NCBI GenBank assembly: GCA_002102555.1
Contig: MCFL01000262.1
Coordinates: 1 to 33,888, forward strand
Direction of reading: 5' to 3'
DNA: 33,888 nt
Source of the DNA: Catenaria anguillulae PL171
Taxonomy: Eukaryota > Blastocladiomycota > Blastocladiomycetes > Blastocladiales > Catenariaceae
In this document: piece by piece, positions 19,559 through 30,295 of the stretch
Layout of the letters: each line of letters opens with the position of its first letter
Numbering within the stretch: position 1 is the first letter of the stretch
Made by a program: the position numbers and the translations under genes
The notes under the pieces: model-generated
What the model saw: only the letters and a program-made list of their open reading frames with translations
Told to the model about the DNA's origin: nothing
The model's database searches: none

Positions 19559-21784
19559 TCAAAGTACCAAGTACTCTGCCAGATGCTCGACCACCTCGCC
19601 CACTTCCACCCCCAAGCCGCACAAACTCATGACTCCATCCGGCCTCACAACCACCACCCATGGTTTCTGCGGAGACGCACCGCCAAATGTCGCATCGTGC
19701 GTCACACCAAAACAAAACCTGGCGACGGATCCGTCGGAATCAATCCACCGATTGCCCCACTCTTTCTTGATTGCCGTCTGCGGCACCACCTGATGGCGGT
19801 AATCCACGAACTCATCGCCGGCCGAGGCGTTGAGCTTGTTGTGAACGCGGGCCTGCGACCCAGCTACCACCATGGGCACGGACGGCAAGTCGAGCGGGTG
19901 CACGGCGTGCGGTGGCGACGTGAGCAGCGCAATGTGATGCACGCGTACAAACTCGGCTGCGGGATCAGGGATTGCGTATTCGACCGTAGTTGTCGCTGAT
20001 GTCGCGGGATACATGACGAGCACGGTGAACCGAAGCCCAGCATCCACGTACAGATCGAGCGGCGTGACGCACACATCGTGCATCCCAGCAGGCGGCGGAT
20101 ACACCATCAACCTCGCCCTGGTCGGCGCCCGATGTCCCACGGGATACCTCAAGGCCATCCCGCCCTCTCCCTTGCTCACTCTTGTCTTACCATCGACCCA
20201 CCCGTCCTTGCCATACACCACCTCCAACCCCACATTTCTGGCGACCGCTTCCGGTCGCATCACCCCCGGCCACCTCCCAACGAACCAGGGTAAGAATGTG
20301 CCGAGCGCAAACCTGACGACCCACGCGCGCCTCGCGGCCCAATCCGTCAACGAGCTTGTCATGGCCACAATGGCCTTTGCCTGCGGCCTGCGCTCGGCCT
20401 CGTACGTGCGCAACACGCGCGTGGGGTCGCGTGCGCGCCCAAGGACCACAAGCGCAAGTTTCCATGCGAGGTTGGTCGCGTCTTGAATTCCGAGATTCAT
20501 GCCTTGGCCGCCCATGGGCGAGTGCACGTGGCACGCGTCACCGGCGAGCAAGATGCGTGGAAGCGCCGAGGGATCCGAGGTCAGGGGTGACAGGTAGGTG
20601 TCGGCGAGCCGCTCGTTGACCCGAAACCGCGTGCGCCAGGTGCAGTTGGTTAGCACATAGTCAGTTGACGCGGCATACGAGGCGGGGACAGAGTGACCCG
20701 GCGCGACAGATTGCGCATAGGGGACTTGAAAGCGCGCATTGAACATGGCTTGCAATGCAGAAAGCTTTGGGCGTGAGTCAGATCCGCCACTGCCACCGAG
20801 CTTGTTGACAAACTGCGATGCAGTGGCCGACTCGTCCGCGTCCATGGCGGCGTCAACGCTCCCAAACATGTCTCGGGCCTGGTCATCACCGCCGAACATG
20901 GCTATGCGAAAGTAGCCGCCGTCGGGTGCATGGTCGCCGTCCTGAAGCGGAAACACAATCATGGTACCGTAAGTTGGATGCAAGTGCATGGACATGAGCG
21001 CGGCGGTGGATTTCGGCGACAGCCGGACGGGCAACGAGCCCGACTCGTGGGATGTGGAGATGCGGGTGTCGCACAGCCACATGATATCGTTGCGGGTTTG
21101 GCCGGGGAACGGGATCGAGAGCAAGTGGCGGATCGTGGAGCGGCCGCCGTCGCAGCCGATGAGATAGGATGCGTGAATGGAACGCTCGGTTGACAGGTCG
21201 ATGCGAATGGGATGCGTTGGAAAGTGTGAATCGTAATGAATACCCGTGACTTGGGTGTCAAAATGATTGTCAAGGCTGACTGTTGCCGAATCTGAATTGG
21301 GCAAGGTCGAGTTTTTGCGCTGGATCAAGTCGTCGTACAAGAAGCGCTCCGTGTCGACTTGGGAGCGGAGCGTAATGGACGGGAACGGCGACTGGGCAAT
21401 GGCAGGCGACAGCGGATACATTTCGGCCAAGAGCGACCCGGTATCATCTCGCAGGTGAATGGCACGTGCAATGCCGCCGCGGTTGGGCGACGCGTCGTCA
21501 ATATTGTCCAGTTCCGCGTGAATCAGTTTTTGGGGTATGTCGGCTTGCGGGCCGAGTAGGGCGAGGGATTCGTGTGTGCGGGCATGAATGGCAATGGCTT
21601 TGGAGATGCGTGAAAGGGAGGGGGATTGGTCGACGACCAGAATCTTGAGCTTGTCTCGTGTGGCCAGAGTCGGCGCTGCATTCGCCAGCAGCTGGTGAAG
21701 AGTGTTGGCGAGGGTTAGGCCGACGGGGCCGGCGCCGGCAATGACGACGTCGTAAAGGGACTCGGTTGCATTGATTTCTTGCAT
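19559..21784 (-). CDS. FAD-dependent aromatic monooxygenase, phenol 2-monooxygenase type
   Basis: A single-exon frame of 741 residues. An N-terminal Rossmann motif GAGPVG at residues 17-22 binds the ADP part of FAD. Near residue 210 is IGCDGGRST, the DG motif of class A hydroxylases. Near 412 is LAGDACHVHSPMGGQGMN, the GD motif that contacts the flavin ribose, followed by Gly-rich GMNLGIQDA. Length and the C-terminal ~190 residues, which end in a thioredoxin-like fold (WVVVVRPDGVMSLCG), match phenol hydroxylase-type enzymes rather than the shorter ~400-residue group. The family adds one oxygen atom to phenolic rings using NAD(P)H and O2. The actual substrate cannot be read. No ring-cleavage gene lies next to it. 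It is divergent from SF1. A CATAAATC sequence about 95 nt upstream could be a TATA element. Confidence 0.9.
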   Translation of the reverse strand: MQEINATESLYDVVIAGAGPVGLTLANTLHQLLANAAPTLATRDKLKILVVDQSPSLSRISKAIAIHARTHESLALLGPQADIPQKLIHAELDNIDDASPNRGGIARAIHLRDDTGSLLAEMYPLSPAIAQSPFPSITLRSQVDTERFLYDDLIQRKNSTLPNSDSATVSLDNHFDTQVTGIHYDSHFPTHPIRIDLSTERSIHASYLIGCDGGRSTIRHLLSIPFPGQTRNDIMWLCDTRISTSHESGSLPVRLSPKSTAALMSMHLHPTYGTMIVFPLQDGDHAPDGGYFRIAMFGGDDQARDMFGSVDAAMDADESATASQFVNKLGGSGGSDSRPKLSALQAMFNARFQVPYAQSVAPGHSVPASYAASTDYVLTNCTWRTRFRVNERLADTYLSPLTSDPSALPRILLAGDACHVHSPMGGQGMNLGIQDATNLAWKLALVVLGRARDPTRVLRTYEAERRPQAKAIVAMTSSLTDWAARRAWVVRFALGTFLPWFVGRWPGVMRPEAVARNVGLEVVYGKDGWVDGKTRVSKGEGGMALRYPVGHRAPTRARLMVYPPPAGMHDVCVTPLDLYVDAGLRFTVLVMYPATSATTTVEYAIPDPAAEFVRVHHIALLTSPPHAVHPLDLPSVPMVVAGSQARVHNKLNASAGDEFVDYRHQVVPQTAIKKEWGNRWIDSDGSVARFCFGVTHDATFGGASPQKPWVVVVRPDGVMSLCGLGVEVGEVVEHLAEYLVL

Positions 21785-22165
21785 GATGATTTGGTGCGTG
21801 GTGAGGTCAGCAGCCGCAGAGAGTGAGAGAGTGGCGCTTTACGTTGTATCCATCCAAGGCGTTGTTGAAGGGTCAGGCGCCGATTTATGGCATGCACATA
21901 TGTATACCTTATTCAAGTCAAGAAGGACGAGAATCCCGAATGCTTCCGCATAGGTTGACTCACTGGCATGGCATTTATTCTTTTCGCAGAGTTTGCACAT
22001 GAGAACACGTCAAGCACAAGGGTTCCGGGAATCGGGTCGCTGCCGATCCCTCCGTACAGGCCCTCCGATCTGCTTCCAGCCTTGTCCAGAAAGATTCTTC
22101 CAGATTCAGCATTGGCATTTGGCTCGATTGGTCAGAGTTGATTGGACTCATCCCACCCAACCAAC
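21785..22165. other. Divergent promoter region, FAD monooxygenase / SF1
   Basis: About 380 bp between two divergent start codons. On the minus strand CATAAATC near 21882-21891 may serve the monooxygenase. No TATA box is evident for SF1. No RNA gene is seen. Confidence 0.4.
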
Positions 22166-23821
22166 ATGACCGACACTGCCCATGGACACTCGGCAATCGG
22201 CCTCGGCCACTCGCACATGGCCCCCGACCATGGTACGCTCCCTCCCTCTTGTCTGCCAATCCTCGCTTGCCTGATCCACTCTGACCTCACCCACATTTCC
22301 CAACAAGACCGCGGCCGTTCCCTCGCCAAGAAATCCTCCAAATGGGGCGAGCCCAACCGCCATGGCCTCCCCGAAACCCTCAACCTCGATGCACTGACGT
22401 CGGACCAAGTTGCCCTCTTCTCTGTGCACGTGCGCATTGATGAGATCGGACGCCTGCTGCGCACGCCCGCCGACTACATCCCTGCGACGCCCGACCGGTC
22501 GCCATCGCCCGAACCCTTCTACGGCGCAGACGGAAAGCGTGTCAACACGCGCGAGTTCCGGTACCGCAAGCGGCTCGAGGACGAGCGCCACAAGCTCGTG
22601 GCCATGGCCACGGCCATTGACCCAAAGTACCATCCGCCCACCGAGTACCGTCGCCCGACAAAGTTGCAGGAAAAGATTTACATTCCCGTGCGCGAGTTTC
22701 CGAGCATCAACTTTATTGGCCTACTGCTTGGACCGCGCGGATCCACGCTCAAGCAAATGGAAGCCGACTCTGGCGCCAAAATTGCCATTCGCGGCAAAGG
22801 CTCCGTCAAGGAAGGTAAAGGTGCGCCCACATCGTACCAGAACCAAGAAGAGGACTTGCACTGTGTGATCACAGGTGAAACCGAGGCCAAAGTCAAGGCC
22901 GGGTGCGACATGGTCAATCGCATCATTGAAACCGCATCCACAGTGCCCGAGGCACAAAACGAGCTCAAGCGCCAACAGCTCCGCGACCTTGCCGCGCTCA
23001 ATGGCACACTCAGGGACGACGAGAACCAGGTGTGCCAAAACTGCGGCGCCCTCGGCCACAAACGCTACCAGTGTCCCGAACGCTCAAACTTCACCAACAC
23101 GGTCATTTGCCGCATTTGCGGCAACGCCGGGCATTTCGCTCGGGATTGCATGATGCGCAACAACCCAGAGGCCATGGCCGAGGTCAAGCAGCGCGAGACG
23201 CAAATGGACCAAGAGTATGCACAGTTGATGGCACAGTTGGGTGCCGGGGGTGCGCCCGCAGATGGGGGCGCAGGCGGCGATGGCACGGGCGACAGGGACG
23301 CAGGAGGGGCGGCGCCGTGGGCGGCCGCGGGAGGCGCGCGCTCGGGCGGCGGTGGTGGTGGCGGCGGCGGGCTCCGATTTGGCGGTAGTGACGATGCCGG
23401 TGGGGCAGATGCGGGTGGGCCGGCGCCATGGGCAAGGGGCGGCGGCGAAGGACATTTTCATCACCGCGATCGCGAGCATCGTGATCGGTACGATGCCAGG
23501 CATGGCGCAGATTATCATCGTGGCGCTCCTGGGGGCGATCAGTACGATGGCAATGGCGCCGCGGCGGACGGTGGATCGATTCCCCCATGGGCGGCCGGCG
23601 GCGGCAGCGCCGCGCCTGCATCTGCGCCTGCTGCGACACCGGCAGCGGCGGCTCCCGCACCTGCGCAGGATTTGACGGCGGCAGCGTATGCGGCATTCAC
23701 CGCCACATACGGTCACGATCCGGCGTACCTGGCCATGGCGCCCGAGGTCCAGCAGACGTATTGGCAGCAGTTTTATTATGCGTACTACGCACAACACGCG
23801 CAGGGTGGACAACCGCAGTAA
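22166..23821 (+). CDS. MSL5: Branch-point binding protein, splicing factor 1 (SF1/BBP/MSL5)
   Basis: Exons are 22166-22232 and 22308-23821, separated by a 75-nt intron (GTACGC...CAACAAG, phase 1). The product has 526 residues. The intron length is a multiple of three and has no stop, so a read-through frame also exists, but it would put a non-conserved insert before the SF1 core. The helix-hairpin region holds the SPSPEP motif (~86-93) that in other species is phosphorylated and contacts U2AF65. The KH-QUA2 RNA-binding domain spans ~144-235 (NFIGLLLGPRGSTLKQME, then AKIAIRGKGSVKEGK). Two CCHC zinc knuckles follow at ~265-278 and ~290-303. The C-terminal 220 residues are Gly/Ala/Pro-rich with repeated PPWA/APWA motifs. 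SF1 recognises the intron branch point in the first (E) splicing complex, in the nucleus. The start at 22166 has a good context. Confidence 0.95.
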   Translation: MTDTAHGHSAIGLGHSHMAPDHGTLPPSCLPILACLIHSDLTHISQQDRGRSLAKKSSKWGEPNRHGLPETLNLDALTSDQVALFSVHVRIDEIGRLLRTPADYIPATPDRSPSPEPFYGADGKRVNTREFRYRKRLEDERHKLVAMATAIDPKYHPPTEYRRPTKLQEKIYIPVREFPSINFIGLLLGPRGSTLKQMEADSGAKIAIRGKGSVKEGKGAPTSYQNQEEDLHCVITGETEAKVKAGCDMVNRIIETASTVPEAQNELKRQQLRDLAALNGTLRDDENQVCQNCGALGHKRYQCPERSNFTNTVICRICGNAGHFARDCMMRNNPEAMAEVKQRETQMDQEYAQLMAQLGAGGAPADGGAGGDGTGDRDAGGAAPWAAAGGARSGGGGGGGGGLRFGGSDDAGGADAGGPAPWARGGGEGHFHHRDREHRDRYDARHGADYHRGAPGGDQYDGNGAAADGGSIPPWAAGGGSAAPASAPAATPAAAAPAPAQDLTAAAYAAFTATYGHDPAYLAMAPEVQQTYWQQFYYAYYAQHAQGGQPQ

Positions 23822-23961
23822 TCTGCCGCTGCTGTGTTTTTGTTTGAGTTTGTTTGCGGTCGATTTTTCCTATTCTTCTTTACAACCACGATTGCCACAT
23901 TGAGAAATGCAGGTATATTTTGCATGTGCGATGATGAAACGTTTTGGCAGAAGCTTTTTTA
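23822..23961. other. Convergent 3' region, SF1 / copine
   Basis: 140 bp shared by two convergent genes. On the plus strand TTTTTGTTTGAGTTTGTTTG starts 15 nt after the SF1 stop. On the minus strand AATAAA overlaps the copine stop codon. Confidence 0.5.
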
Positions 23962-26405
23962 TTACACCGGCGAGTTGGACGAGCTCTTGTCTTTGACGTT
24001 GACGGGCACGATCCCTTTGCTCTTCATGTACGAAACCAGCTGGTCCGGAATCTCGTGGAGGACTATTTACGATTACAACGATCCAGCTACCGCCCGCTTC
24101 ACCTATTGGAGTACAAAGCCTGTGCTGGAAAAACGTACCATCACGAGCGAGTGCCTCGCCTCGATGTGCTTCTTTGGCGTACTTGTTGAAAGGCACAAAC
24201 TGCACAATATCCCGCGACGCATACCTGCCGTCCTTGGTAATGAGCTTCTTGTCGTCACCGTCCAGTCGGTACAGCTGCTCGTGGTCGCCTGGACCGAGGC
24301 CAACAATCACGACGCTCATGGCGTGGGTCGACGCGTGAATGAGCGCTTCCTGTGACGACGCGTTTACATTGTCAAACGCGGCCGCCAAATGGGTACAGGG
24401 ACACTGAAGGCCGAACCATTGTGGCTTCAAAGTCGGCAAGCTTGCCTTGTGTCAGGACAAGTAGGATCATGTACGACCGCGGGTTTTGCGATTGCTCCAG
24501 CGTGTACGAGAAGCGTGAAATGATTGGGCTGCACGAGAAAGTATTTTAGTGCCGAGCCGTTGAAAACAAGCAAGGGAACTGGGAACTGGAGCAACATACG
24601 CAAGATATGCTTGATCCACCTGAGTCAACCGTGGCACACAGTTGGAGTAAGCGGCGAGAGCGCTCGAACGACCGTAAATGTACGGCTGGGTAAAGACATG
24701 ATGCGCAGCGTTGGATCACGAGTTCCGGAAGAAGGTATTGGAAAGGAGGATGGTGTACATACCGTGTTGGGGTCGCCATTCACATGAAAATCGGTCGTGT
24801 TCCCGGCCATGGGTCCAGGTAGCTCTGCCCCGAACCCATAGAGAGGAATCGCGCGATCCGTGTCGTAGGGCTCAAGCACTGACAAGACCGCATCGAGTGC
24901 GCGCATGGTGTCGTTCCATGCTCCAGACCGATCAACGAAATGGAGCGAGTTTGGGTTCGAGATGTTTCCACAATGACCTGGGAATAAACAGGGTTAGCCT
25001 CGACATGGTCGCACCAGGTCACAAGCGCAAGCTGAGCAATCGCACTTGAGAAATCAATGGCCACGCCGACAGACACGTCCGTCCCGCCCGAAATGTAATC
25101 GTGGAACGTGTACTCGCGCACAATCTCGGCTGACTGGATGAACAGGCATCCGCTGTTCTTGTAGCTCGAGGATTTGAGCTTCTTGTAGTTGAGGAGCGGA
25201 ATCGAGACGCCCGTTGTGAGCGCGCTGAGCTTGCATGTGGCTGACCCAATGTGGTCGTGCGAGGTGTCACGGTCCCAGTCATAGCAGTCGAAGACGATGG
25301 AGCGGTTCATGTGGTCTGCCATAGCAGGAAGCAAAGCGGACAGCGTCATGAACTTGCATGAGTGATGCAATTGAGAAGAACGTAGCGGCAGGACGAACCT
25401 GATTTACTGACATCAACGAGCTGGCCGACGGGTAGCTCAATGGGCAGCCATTCCGGATTGAGCGTATTGCGAATGATTTCGGTTTCGTACACCTTGCGCT
25501 TTTCGCCGTTTTCTTCGAGGCGCGAAATGATGATGTACGGATCGGACTTGCCGAGAAAATCTGGAATGATCCTCATATGATGAATGAGAATTGAATGAGG
25601 ACAGTGACTGTGAAGGACGACTCAAGTACCCTTTTTGTCAAGATTGGTCCCGTGTAAGGTGAGCTTGAGGGTTTTGATGTTTTCTTGCGGAACAGGACGA
25701 ATCTTGATCATGCCGTTTGTCTTGCCCCGGAGATCAAGGTAGGCGCTGAATGAGCCGCTGCTCGCGCACATGATTTGCCCAAGTGTGACACACTGCGAGC
25801 GTCAAAGAAAGATGGTGAAAAATGCGGCAGAGAAGCAGAAATAGCAGCGGCGGGAGGGGGGCGTGGGGCGTACACAGATGCCAATCACGTCATTCTTGTT
25901 GTAATCGCTGGTGGATAGGCTCTTGCTTGCTGGCATGTCGACGCTAACGAAAAGTGCAAGAAAAGAGAGGCGGTTGGTACAACTGAATGGTCTCGTTGTC
26001 GGTATGTACAGCATCGTACACAACGAATCGGAAACGTTGGATTGATTCAAAGGCGTAGGTGACAATGATCGGCTTGGAAAATGTTGGTGTGGCCGAGTCT
26101 CTATTGAATGCGGCACGATCGCAGATGCGCGGTCAGTGGCCGCGGCAAGCCAGAGAGGCAGCAACATGCGTCCGTACTTGACCATGTCGGTGCACGCGAT
26201 CACGCAGGGCTGGCCAGATTCGGGGACGGATTCGAGATACACCACGGCAGACGGCTATATGTCATTTTGGGCCATGAGCTGTCGTCAGTGCCAGTGCTGG
26301 GTGCTTGGTTGAGTTGGCCAATGTTCTACGAACCTTGTCGGTGGCGGTGATCCCGTGGCCGATGAGGCCCGAGCAAGAGACAAAGAGGTGGACGGGCGTC
26401 GGCAT
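23962..26405 (-). CDS. Copine (C2A-C2B-VWA), 12 exons, 549 aa
   Basis: Exons in order: 26334-26405, 26178-26254, 25981-26100, 25874-25943, 25630-25792, 25408-25560, 25046-25315, 24763-24977, 24600-24685, 24417-24528, 24139-24349, 23962-24062. Every join keeps phase and family homology. The third intron may end at 25944, 25926 or 25920 (37, 55 or 61 nt). C2A (~1-130) includes IVTYAFESIQRFRFVVYD. C2B (~140-275) includes LDKKDFLGKSDPY and CYDWDRDTSHDHIG, with its calcium-binding Asp residues intact. The VWA domain (~300-500) has AIDFSS, YGFGAELPG, LLVLTQG, SVVIVGLG and RDIVQFVPF, and the protein ends DQLVSYMKSKG. Copines bind membranes in response to calcium and recruit partners through the VWA domain. 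The usual TDG is TQG and the GPT motif is absent, so metal binding by the VWA looks lost. AATAAA overlaps the stop. The gene is divergent from eIF3a. Confidence 0.93.
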
Positions 26406-26773
26406 GGTGGAGTGTATTTCTTCAAGTAGCTTTTCATTGATTCATTCGTCAATTACCATCAATTGCTCACTCTGATTACTCTGATTAAGGTCGCTCATAT
26501 TGATTCGTCGCCTGTCCTGTCCTGTCTTGCTGGCACGCGTCGTGGCCATCGAGACGGACCACGTGATCCCACGCCCCGATGAGATTCACATCAACAAACC
26601 TGGGCATACCGGCTGCCGATACGCCGAAGATGTCTGGCGTCACGTCAGCCACAGCCGTCGACGCTACCCACCACCCACCTCGCCTTGACGTCAGCGGATG
26701 CGACCTTGGCTTTGAGCAATCGACTCACTCACCTACCCCGATCCACACAGCACCGCCCACCCTCCCAACCACC
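26406..26773. other. Divergent promoter region, copine / eIF3a
   Basis: About 370 bp between two divergent genes. It has two direct copies of CTCTGATTA (near 26470-26487) and a short CTGTC repeat (near 26512-26527). No TATA box is evident, as expected for housekeeping genes. Confidence 0.4.
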
Positions 26774-29700
26774 ATGCGTTCCATGTACATCAAGCCCGAA
26801 AACGCTCTTCAGCGTGCCGAGGGTATGCACGCTCGCCACGCCCGCCCATGAACCCATGCACACTTGATCCGATCCCGGCGACATGATGCAATGCTTACCC
26901 GTCGCCTTCTCGTCCACCACTCACAGAACTCCTCCAGGTCAACGCCCCTTCCGAGGCCCTCAACGTCCTCCAGGAGACACTCCTCTCGCGCCGTTCCCGC
27001 GGTGCCCCGATCCCCTCGCTCGAGCCCGTCGCCGTCAAGTTTATTGAGCTCTCGGTCGACCTCAACCGCTCGCGTGTTGCCCGTGAGGGTCTGCACTCGT
27101 TCAAGAACCTTGCCCAAAACACCTCTGTCCAGTCGGTCGAGAAGGTGATCCGCAGGTTCATTGAGCGTGCAGAGTTCAAGCTCAAGGAGGCCAAGGATGC
27201 CCATGATGCAAAGGCCCAGGCCACGCTTGCTGCCGCCTCGGGCGCCATTGGCTCTGACGACGAAGCCGTCGACGATCTCGAGGCTGCCGACACGTTCGAG
27301 TCCATGTACGCCACCATGATCAACACGCTCGACGACCCCGACGCGGGTACTGCTGCATTTGCTGCTGCTGCCGCCGCCACTGGCACCGCCGTCGGCACCA
27401 AGGCTTCCCGCCGTGACCGCGACTCGGTCACGTCGCGCCTCAAGTTCCTGTGGGACGCTTACCGCACGGTCCTCGATGTGCTCCGCAACAATGCCCGCCT
27501 CGAGCTTCTGTATCAGCAAACCGTCGCGCAAGCCTTTGCCTTTTGCCTGCGCAACGCCCGCAAAAACGAGTTTCGTCGCTTGTGCGAGACGCTTCGCTTG
27601 CACCTCGCTGGCCTGCCGCGTGCTGCCTCGCAGCACAATGGCATCAACCTGTCTGACCCCGAAGTGCTCCAGCGCTTCCTCGACACGCGCTTTTTGCAAT
27701 TGCAAACCGCCAACGATATGGAGCTGTGGCAAGAGTCGTTCCGCTCGGCCGAGGACATTTACCAGTTGTTGGTCATGGCCGGATCGCTGATTGCCCCCAA
27801 TGCCGCCAACACGCCCGGCGCCATGGCCGGTTTGCTCCCCGCGGCGCTCTTCACCCACAAGCGTCACGGCGCAAAGATGACGCAAATGGTGGCCCAGTAC
27901 TACCAAAAGATGACGCAAATCTTCACCGTGTCTGAGGACCGCCTGTTCCTTGCCGCTGCCTGGAACAAGTACCAGTCGTGGGTCGGCAACTTGCGCGGCA
28001 ACGCTGCCCTCGGTGAGCAAGAGCTTGCGCGTGTTGCTTCGCACGTGGTTGTGTCTGCCTTGGCCGCGCCCGTGTTTTCGGACCCCGTGGATCCCGATGC
28101 GACCTACATGCGCTTCAACCGCAAGGCCCGCCTTGCCCAAATGCTCGGTATGCCCGACGTGCCCGACCGCGACTCGCTGTTGCGCGATGCATCCGCCAAG
28201 ACCATCCTTGGCAAGGTCCCCGCACATGTCCGTGGGCTGTACGAGGCCATGGAGGCTGGGTTCCATCCGTTGATGGTTGCCGAGGCGACGCGCCCGCACC
28301 TTGCGGCGCTCGAGCAGGATGCCGCGTTTGCAAAGTACGTGCCGCACTTGCGCACTGTGATTGTTGCGTCGGTCCTCAAGAACATTGCGTCCATGTACTC
28401 GACCATTTCGTTGCCCACGGTGCTCGACTTGACCTCGGTCACGGAGGGCGAGGCGCTCGACTTGTTTACGCTTGAGCGCGTTGTGCTCTTGGGCAACCAA
28501 AAGCGTCAGTTCAACATCAAGATCAACTACCTGACGCAGACGCTCGAGTTTGTGACCGAGACGGCCGCACCCGACTTGGCTTCGTTGCTCGAGCTGCCGC
28601 TCTTCACGGCCTACATTGAGCAAGAGCGCCATACGGTGTTTGAGCGTGCCCGCGAAAGCGTCGAGCAAGAGCACCAAGCTGCGCTTGCGCGCCAGGCCGT
28701 CATTGAGCAAAAGAAGATTGCGGCCGAGCAGGCCGAAAAGCGCAAGGTCGAGGAAGAGACGCGTGCGCGCCAGCGCAAGGTGGCCGAGGAGCGCGAGGCC
28801 TTGCAAAAGAAGATGGCTGATGAGGCGGCCAAGCGCGAGGTGGAGCGGCTCGAGCGCGAGCGCGAGGAGATGAAGCGCCAAGAGGCGCGCAAGATTGCCG
28901 AGGCTCTCAAGGCAAAGTCGGGCATGACCATTGCCGATGAGGACTTGGACAAGTTGGACCCGCAGGCCATTTTCGCGTTGCAGGCCGAGCAGATTCGCAA
29001 GGAGCGCGAGCTGCTTGAGGGCAAGATGAAGGCCCTGGTCAAGCGCGCCGACCATTTCGAGCGTGCCATGCGCAAGGAGGAGATTCCGTTGTTGCACAAG
29101 GCTCGAGAGGAGCAAAAGATTGCCGACAAGTTGGCGTTTGACGAGACGCGCAAGCGCATCGTGGAGGAGGCAAAGGAGAGGCATGCGACGGCCGTGTCCA
29201 TCAAGCACCGCGTGTTGCGCATGTTGCCCGACTACCAGGCGTACCGTGCCGAAGCCGAGCTTGGGTTCCAGGCCGAGATCAACGCGCACAAGGCCGAGTG
29301 TGCCGCCAAGATCGAGGCAGCCAAGGCCAAACGTCGCGAGGAGGTGCGTGCAGCGATCCAGGCAAAGATTGCGGAGAAAAAGCGCAAGGAAGAGGAGGCC
29401 GAGGCCAGGCGCTTGGCCGAAGCCGAGGCTGCCGATGAGGAGGAAGACCAAGAGGAGGAGCAGGAGGAGGAGGAGGAGCGTCCCAAGAAGTGGGCGCCGC
29501 GTGCTGCTGGTGGAGCCCCCGCTGCTCCCGCCGCCGGTGGTGCCTGGACTCCTGGCCAGTCGCGTGCGTCCGGTGCTGCGCCCGCCTGGAAGCAAGCTGC
29601 TGCTGCCGCCCCTGCCCCGGCTGCTGCTTCCGCCGACAAGTGGCGTCCCCGCGGCGCTGCCGCCGCGTCTGCCGAGGCCGCGGCCGCCCCTGCCCGTGAA

Positions 29701-29961
29701 TTGTCGTCGGGTGGTGGATGGCGCCGTCCTGCCGCCGCTGGTGGTGCCGATTCGCCTGCCGGCCCGCCGTCGCGTGAGGGGTCGTCATCCGGCGGATGGC
29801 GCCGCCCTGGTGCCACGCCCGCCGCCGGTGACTCGCCCGCGCGCATGCCCCCTCGTGAGGGTTCGTCGGGTGGCTATGTGCCCCCGAGTCGTCGCGCTGC
29901 TGGTGATGCCCCTGGTAGTGGTGCCGCTCGTCCGGCCTGGACGCCCAAGAGTAAGCAGTAA
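26774..29961 (+). CDS. TIF32: Translation initiation factor eIF3 subunit A (RPG1/TIF32)
   Basis: Exon 1 is 26774-26822 and exon 2 is 26927-29961, with a 104-nt intron (GTATGC...TCACAG, phase 1). The product has 1,027 residues. The spliced start MRSMYIKPENALQRAEELLQ is the conserved eIF3a N-terminus, and AQNTSVQSVEKVI follows. The TPR-like helical N-terminal half leads to a PCI domain (~430-570, with SLPTVLDLTSVTEGEALDLF). A charged coiled coil spans ~570-850 (EQ/KR-rich, with the family's KAKSGMTIADEDLDKLDPQ). An acidic Glu run lies near 850. The Ala/Gly/Pro-rich tail (~870-1027) has repeated GGWRRP blocks. eIF3a is the scaffold of eIF3 and bridges it to the 40S subunit in the cytoplasm. The start has a CCACC context. 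The T-rich 3' UTR has several TTTGTTTG-like elements. A 928-codon open frame on the opposite strand is a codon-bias shadow. Confidence 0.96.
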
Positions 29962-30295
29962 GTGTCCTTGGATGTACGTGAGCGAGTGAGGTTGCTTGTA
30001 CAGATGTAGTTTTTTTTGTTTGTTTTCTTTTGTGTTTTTCTTGTTTGTCATTGTGCATGTCCGTTCTTTGTTTTCCTTCCGAGCAATACAGGATGTACTT
30101 CATAACCAGTTCCTCAGTGCATTTTCTTGAGCAGCCGCGATTCAAGGCCCGCGAAAAACTGCTTTGCCCGACACCAATGCTGAGATTCGAGTCAACGTTT
30201 TGTTGCGCACTTTCAGGTTGTGCACTTTCCGGCTGTGACAAAACTCAAGACGATTTGATGAAATCGAAGTCACATAAATAGGATATGGTGCCAAT
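29962..30295 (+). other. Intergenic, eIF3a 3' UTR and RING gene promoter
   Basis: A T-rich tract at 30010-30049 with TTTGTTTG elements probably belongs to the eIF3a 3' UTR. CATAAATAGG at 30273-30282 resembles a TATA box but is only 14-23 nt before the next ATG. A 10-bp direct repeat-like pair (TTCAGGTTGTGCAC / TTCCGGCTGTGAC) lies near 30210-30239. Confidence 0.4.

Noticed and set aside
22142-22165. Upstream in-frame TTG start for SF1
   Set aside because: Fungal nuclear genes use ATG; the ATG at 22166 has good context and begins the spliced frame.
26809-29595. 928-codon open frame on the minus strand opposite eIF3a
   Set aside because: It is a shadow of the strong third-position GC bias of eIF3a. 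The sense frame matches eIF3a throughout, and the antisense product is Leu/Arg-rich without any family.
12459-29961. A co-regulated RNA-processing cluster (CBP20, SF1, eIF3a, PPR-like genes)
   Set aside because: The genes are in mixed orientations with separate promoters and unrelated genes between them. These are common housekeeping functions, so co-location is likely chance.
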